This document shows positions 1 to 4,901 of a stretch of 5,148 nt of DNA, piece by piece; within the stretch, counting starts at the first letter, position 1, and the number at the start of each line of letters is the position of its first letter. The DNA is from Pirellulaceae bacterium (GTDB lineage: Bacteria; Planctomycetota; Planctomycetia; Pirellulales; Pirellulaceae). A program made the translations under genes and the position numbers. A model generated the notes under the pieces. That model made no database searches. It was given only the letters and a program-made list of their open reading frames with translations, and had not been told where the DNA came from. The stretch lies in NCBI GenBank assembly GCA_030744095.1, contig JASLRF010000045.1, forward strand, positions 1-5,148, written 5' to 3'.

Positions 1-34
1 ATCTCTTAATGAGGGCGATCGATCTGAGGCCGTT

Positions 35-1375
35 GTGACACCGCCACCGAGTGAGCCGGCTTCAGATGCGACTACCACGGTCGGAGAGATCGGCGGTGAT
101 GATACACTCATCGAAGCCGAACAGCCCTCGATCGAATTCGCCAAGAACGTTCAGGCTGTCGTTGAATCAGTGGACACTGAAGGGGAAACAACAGACACGA
201 ATGCGTCAAGCAAAGGGCTCGACAAACAGTACTATGGCTTTGTCTGGTTGTTGACCGTCGGCGGTCTCTTCGTCATTCGCTTGCTGATCGATCCGACAAT
301 GGTGCGGCGTCCGCTGCTCGAGCCGAACCTATCGACCGGCGGCTTGGCATTCATGGGCGTTTCCTTGTTCGTCTTTCTAATGGCCAATGTAGTAAGCAGC
401 CAACCCAACGAGGCCGATTTAGCAGGCCCGAAGAGTGCGGAACACCTGCTCGTCGGCACACCCGATGATCCTGATTCGAAGGATCCATTGCGCTTGCAGG
501 GCCCAGGCAACGCGATTTTTCACTTGATTCCGACCCTGGTCACCAACCCGTCGTTATTTACAGAAGGAGGCGAACCGACGGAGATGGGCTACGTGCGAAC
601 CGCCAAGGCGATGGCGATTCTCTCGCATTTGGCAATTGTGATCGGGTTAGTCGTTATCGGGTACCGACATTTTGGCAACATTAAGACAGGCATTGGCGCG
701 GCCACGTTGTATTTGATGCTGCCGTACACCGCGCTGGAGACTGGACGTGTCTTGCATGTCTTGCCCGCCGCCTTACTGATCTGGATGGTCCTTTGCTATC
801 GGAAACCGTTGTGGGCAGGGATCTTCACAGGCTTGGCGATTGGTGTCGTCTACTACCCGCTTTTCTTATTACCGCTGTGGATCAGCTTCTATTGGAAACG
901 TGGTTTGCTTCGTTTTGGGCTTGGTGTGACGTGTACGCTTTTTGTGGTAGCACTCTCCTTGGCTCTCGTCTCCGCCGATTTCGGCGACTACCTAGGCAAC
1001 CTGCGAAGGTTGTTTGGTATCTGGGAACCAGCAATGCGACACATGCAGGGTGTCTGGGGACTGGGTTGGGATCCGCTTTACCGGTTACCGGTAATGGCAG
1101 CGTTTGTCGTGATGAGTGTCGCGTTGGCGCTTTGGCCACCCCAAAAAAACTTGGGAACGCTACTTAGTTGCTCAGCAGCTGTCATGGTGGCAAGTCAGTT
1201 TTGGCATGGATATGGTGGCGGGTTATACATCGCCTGGTACTTGCCACTTACGCTGCTGACTTTCTTACGGCCCAACCTGGAAGATCGAGTTGCCCTGACG
1301 GTGTTGGGTGAAGGTTGGCGACCTCGCTTGCGGCGAGACCTTCTCGCGCGGGCCGCCGTGTGGATTCTCCCATAG
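35..1375 (+). CDS. Polytopic membrane protein, possibly GT-C glycosyltransferase-like (5' end uncertain)
   Basis: The product has 446 residues if the GTG at 35 is the start. A GAGG at 26-29 lies five bases before it and could serve as ribosome binding site. However, the frame has no stop back to position 2, so the gene may begin left of the window. Residues 1-65 are acidic, rich in Thr, Ser and Glu, and probably disordered and cytoplasmic. About ten hydrophobic segments follow, near residues 67-86, 102-121, 189-209, 217-233, 239-255, 258-286 (long, perhaps two), 289-312, 351-367, 373-390 and 393-411. A roughly 70-residue polar loop (120-188) separates the second and third. The segment near 257-288 (KPLWAGIFTGLAIG, then YYPLFLLPLW) recalls the pattern of GT-C/DUF2029-type mannosyltransferases, but no catalytic acidic motif can be assigned, so this is a weak inference. 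The tail (412-446) is basic. It would sit in the inner membrane. That the gene is real is clear; its function is not known. Confidence 0.85.
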   Translation: MTPPPSEPASDATTTVGEIGGDDTLIEAEQPSIEFAKNVQAVVESVDTEGETTDTNASSKGLDKQYYGFVWLLTVGGLFVIRLLIDPTMVRRPLLEPNLSTGGLAFMGVSLFVFLMANVVSSQPNEADLAGPKSAEHLLVGTPDDPDSKDPLRLQGPGNAIFHLIPTLVTNPSLFTEGGEPTEMGYVRTAKAMAILSHLAIVIGLVVIGYRHFGNIKTGIGAATLYLMLPYTALETGRVLHVLPAALLIWMVLCYRKPLWAGIFTGLAIGVVYYPLFLLPLWISFYWKRGLLRFGLGVTCTLFVVALSLALVSADFGDYLGNLRRLFGIWEPAMRHMQGVWGLGWDPLYRLPVMAAFVVMSVALALWPPQKNLGTLLSCSAAVMVASQFWHGYGGGLYIAWYLPLTLLTFLRPNLEDRVALTVLGEGWRPRLRRDLLARAAVWILP

Positions 1376-1450
1376 GACGATCGTCAATCAGCAGTTCGAA
1401 AGTGCCGGTTGGTCGGGTCGCGTCGACTCTTTGGCCCGCAATGGACTGCT

Positions 1451-1478
1451 CCGACTCGCAACAGTCGGTGGTCTTTTT
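1451..1478 (+). terminator. Possible intrinsic terminator of the membrane-protein gene
   Basis: CCGACT (1451-1456) and AGTCGG (1463-1468) form a perfect six-base stem with a six-base loop, 75 bases after the stop codon. A run of five T (1474-1478) follows after a five-base gap. The stem is short and the T-run is offset, so it would be a weak terminator. A competing stem, GACTG (1444-1448) with CAGTC (1462-1466), overlaps it. Confidence 0.35.
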
Positions 1479-1680
1479 GCATCAAAACGAGACACGGATC
1501 GCCGCCGACGGGGTAGAAAACGTCGTCACGCCAAGTTTCGTAAGTCCCGTCGTTCTATCTGCTTGCGTCGTGCCCACCGAACGCAGGTCAACCACTTTCC
1601 CAAATTCGGCACGACCGCTGCACATCATCTCGTGTTGACCGTCGTGATTGGCTCGTCGTTGGCAGAACATTTTGAAGCGA

Positions 1681-1686
1681 GAGGGG
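1681..1686 (+). promoter_or_regulatory. Ribosome binding site that selects the ATG at 1694
   Basis: GAGGGG at 1681-1686 lies seven bases before the ATG at 1694. It lies only one base before the in-frame ATG at 1688, which is too close. The spacing favours 1694 as the start, giving a protein that begins MTIKTQT rather than MAMTIKT. Confidence 0.6.
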
Positions 1687-1693
1687 AATGGCG

Positions 1694-2149
1694 ATGACTA
1701 TCAAAACCCAAACGGTGAAGCGGCCCAACGGATGCATTGAAGTCATGCGTGTCCTGTCGGCGACGAGCCTAACCGAATGGTCTGACCAAGACCCGCTGGC
1801 TTATGAAAAAAGCATCCTCTGGCTCAAGAACATCGATGCGGTTCGTTTTGTCCGCACGGTCGAAGTCCGTTGTGCCCGCAGTCGGCGCGGAGCATTGAAC
1901 TTGAGTACTGGAGAACGTGTGATCGGATATGCGAAGCTCACGTCGAATGCACCGCGCGATCCCAAGACCGACTGCTACACGCGGCGTCTCTTTTACCTGA
2001 AGCCCTCCGACACGGGCGAACAGCCAGGTGTCCCGCCAGACGCTGTTGACCCGCGCACGATTCTGCCTGGAGTACGCGGCGAGACACCTATCATGCCGGT
2101 GGGTCCTCTGGGCCATACCGCCCACGATACTCTTCAGCCGGGTATTTGA
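1694..2149 (+). CDS. Small protein of unknown function
   Basis: The gene encodes 151 residues from the ATG at 1694 (153 from the ATG at 1688). I do not recognise the family. It is soluble, with no signal peptide or membrane segment. Residues 1-112 look like an ordinary folded domain: a beta-rich start (MTIKTQTVKRPNGCIEVMRV), a mixed middle with WLKNIDAVRFVRTVEVRC, and a segment ending TDCYTRRLFYLKP. Four cysteines are spread through it without a clear metal-binding spacing. The last ~40 residues are rich in Pro and Gly, and the final 59 bases lie antisense to the end of the mazG-like gene, so the C-terminus is probably an unstructured tail. The good ribosome binding site, codon use that favours G or C in third positions, and the poor composition of the opposing minus-strand frame (1769-2194) support it as real. 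It may be cotranscribed with the upstream membrane protein only if the hairpin at 1451 is read through. Confidence 0.65.
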   Translation: MTIKTQTVKRPNGCIEVMRVLSATSLTEWSDQDPLAYEKSILWLKNIDAVRFVRTVEVRCARSRRGALNLSTGERVIGYAKLTSNAPRDPKTDCYTRRLFYLKPSDTGEQPGVPPDAVDPRTILPGVRGETPIMPVGPLGHTAHDTLQPGI

Positions 2150-2459
2150 TCTTGTTCTTGTCCATCTTCTCCTGCATGGCCGTACTGACGTCAATGTTCA
2201 GTTCATTGGCAATGGCCAGGGCATAGCACAAGACGTCAGCCAATTCTTCGGCGACGGCCCGCAGTTTCTCTGGGTCGTCGCCGATCACGCGCGACGCATC
2301 TTCAGAAATCCACTGGAAGTGCTCCATCAATTCGGCGGCTTCAATCGCCAGGGCCATCGTCAGGTTCTTGGGCGAATGAAATTTCTGCCAATCACGCGCG
2401 TCGACGAACCGACGAACCATGTCTCGTAGCTCGGCGATCTTCGTGGTCGTATCCGCCAT
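2091..2459 (-). CDS. MazG-like nucleotide pyrophosphohydrolase (dCTPase-like)
   Basis: This is a 122-residue, single-domain all-alpha NTP pyrophosphohydrolase of the MazG-like / DCTPP1 (RS21-C6) type, which cleaves (d)NTPs to monophosphate and pyrophosphate in the cytoplasm and clears non-canonical or excess dNTPs. The signature is plain: RDWQKFHSPKNL at residues 22-33, EAAEL with E40 and E43, FQW at 48-50, and EELADVLCY with E72 and D75. Together these give the E-x2-E ... E-x2-D magnesium site. Length matches the short single-domain branch, not the roughly 260-residue two-domain E. coli MazG. The ATG at 2459 has no Shine-Dalgarno upstream, but the N-terminal helix needs about these residues, so the start is reasonable. 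The 3' end overlaps the convergent gene at 1694-2149 by 59 bases. No mazE/mazF toxin-antitoxin genes lie nearby. Preferred substrate cannot be read from sequence; dCTP is the family-based guess. Confidence 0.93.
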   Translation of the reverse strand: MADTTTKIAELRDMVRRFVDARDWQKFHSPKNLTMALAIEAAELMEHFQWISEDASRVIGDDPEKLRAVAEELADVLCYALAIANELNIDVSTAMQEKMDKNKIKYPAEEYRGRYGPEDPPA

Positions 2460-2483
2460 TTGAGTTGACTCTTGCTAGTGCGT

Positions 2484-2511
2484 GTCGCGCGGACATAAAC
2501 GTCCGCGTCAC
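2484..2511. repeat. Inverted repeat upstream of the mazG-like gene
   Basis: CGCGGAC (2488-2494) and GTCCGCG (2501-2507) are perfect seven-base arms around a six-base loop (ATAAAC). Pairing resumes weakly outside (G2487/T2508, T2485/A2510, G2484/C2511). No T-run follows on either strand, so it is not a typical intrinsic terminator. It lies about 30-50 bases before the mazG-like start codon, where it could be an operator dyad or an RNA hairpin in the leader. Confidence 0.55.
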
Positions 2512-2566
2512 TTTGTTTCACAGGTCCAAACGGCGAAGAAGCCGCTGTGGTTAATCCGCATACGCT

Positions 2567-2789
2567 CTAAAGGGGTGAATTGGCCTGATGGATCGAGTGG
2601 GCCAGCGTCGCGAACCGGTCTCGAATCGCAATGGCCCGCTCAATGTGCCTTCGTCGCATGTTCCGTTAACTTAGCCAAACTGGCAGCAGTGTCGATCACC
2701 CCTAAATCCCGGTTGTTGTCGGAGCGTTGTGCGTCTTCTAACGGTTTTGACCATTCTTCCACGAGAGGCGGGCTTTCGCCATGGTTCAC
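2567..2789 (-). pseudogene. Possible small gene broken by a +1 frameshift, upstream of mazG-like gene
   Basis: On the minus strand a GTG at 2789 opens a 49-residue frame ending in TGA at 2642-2640. It begins VNHGESPPLVEEW and ends SLAKLTEHATKAH. The +1 frame takes over at that point and runs to a TAG at 2569-2567, reading IERAIAIRDRFATL and then AHSIHQANSPL. Skipping one base at the CAT-TGA junction joins the two into a hydrophilic, helix-forming protein of about 73 residues. Both halves have the balanced charge and Ala/Leu content of real protein, unlike the plus-strand reading. The second half could also start on its own at the ATG at 2659, overlapping the first by 20 bases. No ribosome binding site is visible for either. 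It may be a decayed gene, a pair of small overlapping genes, or chance; there is no recognised family. Confidence 0.28.
2595..2641. repeat. Hairpin with ten-base stem
   Basis: GAGTGGGCCA (2595-2604) pairs with TGGCCCGCTC (2632-2641) over ten bases with one G-T pair. The interior can pair further through GCGA (2610-2613) and TCGC (2626-2629). No T-run follows. It overlaps the coding-like minus-strand frames at 2567-2789, so some of the symmetry may be incidental. Confidence 0.4.
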
Positions 2790-2884
2790 AACCTAAGCTT
2801 GTAGTGCCTGGTGAGTAATGAAGTTGCCGGTTGGAATTGAATGCTGGTGCCATCACGAGTAGACCACATCGGCACCAATCCCGT

Positions 2885-2890
2885 AAGGAG
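2885..2890 (+). promoter_or_regulatory. Ribosome binding site of the deacetylase gene
   Basis: AAGGAG at 2885-2890 lies five bases before the ATG at 2896. It is the strongest Shine-Dalgarno match in the window and fixes this start. Confidence 0.75.
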
Positions 2891-2895
2891 CGACG

Positions 2896-3939
2896 ATGAT
2901 CAAGCAGAGCTTTTTTCGCGTCGCGCGAAGTCGTGCGTTTTCGACGTTGGTAAGGCTGCTGGAAAAACTGGAACATCAACACAATATGCTCCGCGTGCTG
3001 ACCTACCATCGTGTCGATTATCCCGATGCACGACCGGATCTTGACCCAAACCTGATCAGCGCGACTCCCGAGACTTTTGCTCGCCAGATGGAGCACCTTG
3101 CCGAACATTATGTTGTCATGACAATCGATCAGGTGGTGCAAGCGGTGCGCGACAAGTCGACACTGCCACCGCGGAGTGTGCTCGTCACATTTGACGACGC
3201 ATACTACGACTTTGCCGAACATGCCTGGCCAACGCTGAAACGGCTGGGCTTACCCGCGGTGATGTTCGTCCCCACTGCTTTCCCCGGCCAGGCGCGGCAG
3301 TTTTGGTGGGACACCGTATACGAAGCACTTCACAAATGCAAAGTGGATCGGGACCTGGGCAAGTGTGGCATCGAAGTCCTTCGGAACGAAAGTCGAGCAC
3401 AAACGTATCGGCGTATCGTTTGCGAACTGAAACTGCTGCCCCACGACGAAGTCCTCGCGCGCGTCGCCGAGTTGTCCCGGCAATGCGAATTGTCTCCAAT
3501 CGTCAGTCCGGTCATGGCGTGGGGTGAATTGAAGAACCTGGCCGGCCAGGGACTGGCACTTGGTGCCCATACACAGACGCACCCGTTGTTGAACCGAGTA
3601 CCACTGGAATCAGCTGTTGAAGAGGCGATTGGGTCGTTACAAGAACTGCAATCACACGTCGGCGATGTCGCTCCAGTTTTCGCCTATCCAGGCGGAGCAT
3701 TCAGCGATGAGGTGGTCCAACATCTGCGAGACCATTTCGAACTGGCGTTTACGACGTGCCGCGGAATCAACGACATGGGTCGGGCGGATGCGTTACGCCT
3801 GAGGAGAATCAACGTCAGTCACCACACACCAGATTCCCTGGTTCGTGCCCAGATGTTAGCCGGAGTTCGCCACTTTAATCACCGCTGGCCACTTGACAGT
3901 TCCAATTCGTGCCCGAACCCGGGAAGTTGCTGCTGTTGA
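2896..3939 (+). CDS. Polysaccharide deacetylase (NodB homology domain, CE4 family)
   Basis: This 347-residue protein should remove acetyl groups from N-acetylated amino sugars in a surface or cell-wall polysaccharide, using a divalent metal. An opening TYHRV motif (36-40) leads into the NodB fold. Motif 1 is TFDDAYYDF (98-106), giving catalytic-base and metal Asp 100 and 101; Ala 102 replaces the usual Gly, as is common in the FDDAYxDF branch. An insert of roughly 70 residues with FWWD (136-139) precedes AWGELKNL (208-215). Motif 2 is HTQTHP (225-230), giving the two metal His. Motif 3 is AYPGG (263-267), and RLRRI (301-305) closes the fold. The N-terminus is amphipathic and basic with no clear signal peptide, so the protein may be cytoplasmic or peripheral to the membrane. 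The last 61 bases overlap the convergent gene, and the Cys-rich end (SCCC) is probably a by-product of reading antisense through it. The membrane protein at 35-1375 may belong to related envelope work, but no polysaccharide gene cluster is visible. Confidence 0.93.
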   Translation: MIKQSFFRVARSRAFSTLVRLLEKLEHQHNMLRVLTYHRVDYPDARPDLDPNLISATPETFARQMEHLAEHYVVMTIDQVVQAVRDKSTLPPRSVLVTFDDAYYDFAEHAWPTLKRLGLPAVMFVPTAFPGQARQFWWDTVYEALHKCKVDRDLGKCGIEVLRNESRAQTYRRIVCELKLLPHDEVLARVAELSRQCELSPIVSPVMAWGELKNLAGQGLALGAHTQTHPLLNRVPLESAVEEAIGSLQELQSHVGDVAPVFAYPGGAFSDEVVQHLRDHFELAFTTCRGINDMGRADALRLRRINVSHHTPDSLVRAQMLAGVRHFNHRWPLDSSNSCPNPGSCCC

Positions 3940-4901
3940 GGAGGATGAAGCTGTTCCCAGAGGCGAGTCCGATAGCCTTCCACCAGACAGACCATCATTT
4001 CCAGGATCAAAATGTCAGCGCGGTTCATCACGTGGCGTGCGCTGCGATGGCCCAATCCCTCGATCATTTCGCCCAATACGTCCAGATGCAGCAACACCGC
4101 TTGATGGGCGGTCACCTGCGATGAAGCCAGCAATTCGACAAGCTGCCTCATTTCTTCGGCCAGGTTTCCAGACCCCATGATGACGTAGGTGCGAAGAAGT
4201 TCTCGGTACCGCCCAGACAATGATTCGGCCAGTGGCTTGGGAAGCGGGACGGCGCGGGCGAGCGGGTTCACTTGAGAGCGATCGTTCATCACGTCGTCAC
4301 CACTTTCCACAGGTACCGTACCCAACAGCATGGCCCGTTGTTGGGCCAACAGACGCTTGGCTTCGTCATGTTCGAGTTTTTTACGGTGACTTTCGGCCTG
4401 CTGCAACCGTCGATTCTCCGCCACCAGACGTCGCCGCTCGATCGCCCGCGACACTGTCCAGATCAGCGAACGGACCGTCGTCGTGTTGATGCAAACGTAG
4501 GCATCCGCACCAGCTTCGAAACAGAGCGCTGACATTTCTTGTTCGCTGAGCGTGCCGAGCACCACCACCGGTTGTTCCTCACCGCCACCGGCGCGTAGCC
4601 CGTCGAGCAGTTCCAGCGAATCCAGGTCCGGCTCCTCGTGACTGATCAACACGGCGTCGAAAGACTCTTCGCGCAAGCAAGCCAATCCGTCGGCCATCCC
4701 CACGGATTCTTCCAACAGAACTTCCGTGGCGCTATCTGCCGCCAGCGCGTCTGCCAACCAACCACCAGTACGCTGCGTGCCCGCCACAAACAATGTCCGC
4801 ATCCGCGGGGGCAAGAAACCCCATGGTGTTGTGGGAAACTGATTGTCCGAAGCTTCGACGACAGTTGCCATGATCCATCCATCTGCTAGCACGTGGCGCA
4901 T
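3879..4901 (-). CDS. KaiA-like regulator: pseudo-receiver, coiled coil, KaiA/RsbU-type helical domain
   Basis: Residues 34-155 of the 340 follow the alternating strand/helix pattern of a response-regulator receiver (RTLFVAGT, FDAVLISHEEPDLDSLELL, PVVVLGTL, GADAYV). The key residues are gone: the acidic pair is A40-G41, the phosphoacceptor Asp is S87, the switch Thr position is G116 and the Lys is I138. It is therefore a pseudo-receiver that should not be phosphorylated in the normal way. Residues 152-193 are a charged coiled coil. Residues 224-316 form a helical domain with RYRELLRTY (231-239), GNLAEEM, a central LHLDVL with H272, and LEMMVCLVEGYR; this pattern matches, as I recall them, the KaiA C-terminal and RsbU N-terminal domains. 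The tail is Gln/Pro-rich. The order pseudo-receiver, linker, helical dimer domain is that of KaiA (about 284 residues). It is probably a cytoplasmic dimer acting by protein contact. Starts at 4901, 4871 (M11) or 4802 (M34) are all possible; none has a strong ribosome binding site. No kaiB/kaiC or rsbT is in view. Confidence 0.88.
   Translation of the reverse strand: MRHVLADGWIMATVVEASDNQFPTTPWGFLPPRMRTLFVAGTQRTGGWLADALAADSATEVLLEESVGMADGLACLREESFDAVLISHEEPDLDSLELLDGLRAGGGEEQPVVVLGTLSEQEMSALCFEAGADAYVCINTTTVRSLIWTVSRAIERRRLVAENRRLQQAESHRKKLEHDEAKRLLAQQRAMLLGTVPVESGDDVMNDRSQVNPLARAVPLPKPLAESLSGRYRELLRTYVIMGSGNLAEEMRQLVELLASSQVTAHQAVLLHLDVLGEMIEGLGHRSARHVMNRADILILEMMVCLVEGYRTRLWEQLHPPQQQQLPGFGHELELSSGQR

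Larger units (their letters stand above)
1376..1693. other. Intergenic spacer, no convincing gene
   Basis: This 318-base stretch lies between the membrane protein and the next plus-strand gene. It holds a terminator-like hairpin (1451-1478) and the ribosome binding site of the next gene. A plus-strand frame is open from a TTG at 1315 to 1638 (107 codons), and a minus-strand frame is open from 1670 to 1482 (62 codons). Neither has a ribosome binding site or a recognisable motif, and they exclude each other over most of their length. I did not call either as a gene. No clear sigma-70 promoter was seen; a TTGACC at 1635-1640 has no matching -10 box at normal spacing. Confidence 0.5.
2460..2895. 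other. Divergent spacer between mazG-like gene and deacetylase
   Basis: This 436-base stretch separates two divergently transcribed genes and should carry both promoters, though no clear -35/-10 pair was found for either. It contains an inverted repeat at 2484-2511, a hairpin with a ten-base stem at 2595-2641, smaller stems near 2531-2544 (CGGC/GCCG) and 2767-2780 (GGCG/CGCC), short coding-like minus-strand frames (2508-2789), and the deacetylase ribosome binding site. A plus-strand frame from a GTG at 2482 to 2796 (104 codons) has no ribosome binding site and an unconvincing composition. Confidence 0.5.

Noticed and set aside
1769..2194. Minus-strand 141-codon open frame opposite the orphan gene
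   Set aside because: It is Arg-rich with no motif, it overlaps the 3' end of the mazG-like gene in another frame, and the plus-strand reading has a better start signal and composition.
2091..2459. Part of a mazEF-mazG toxin-antitoxin locus
   Set aside because: No MazE- or MazF-like frame is nearby, and the protein is the short single-domain housecleaning type.
2595..2641. tRNA-like element, because GGTCTCGAATCG resembles a T-arm and the outer stem resembles an acceptor stem
   Set aside because: There is no room for D and anticodon arms inside a 27-base loop, and the T-arm consensus GGTTCGAATCC is not met.
2482..2796. Plus-strand 104-codon open frame in the divergent spacer
   Set aside because: It has no ribosome binding site, runs through the inverted repeat at 2484-2511, and its composition is less protein-like than the minus-strand frames in the same place.
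2671..3222. Minus-strand 183-codon open frame
   Set aside because: It lies mostly opposite the deacetylase N-terminal half, which has clear catalytic motifs. Its own translation has no domain pattern and is rich in Arg, Cys and His as expected of an antisense shadow.
3954..4232. Histidine phosphotransfer (HPt) domain or histidine-kinase dimerisation domain in the C-terminal half of the regulator
   Set aside because: The HxxKG motif of HPt and the H-box of histidine kinases are absent, and no ATP-binding domain follows. The KaiA/RsbU pattern fits better.
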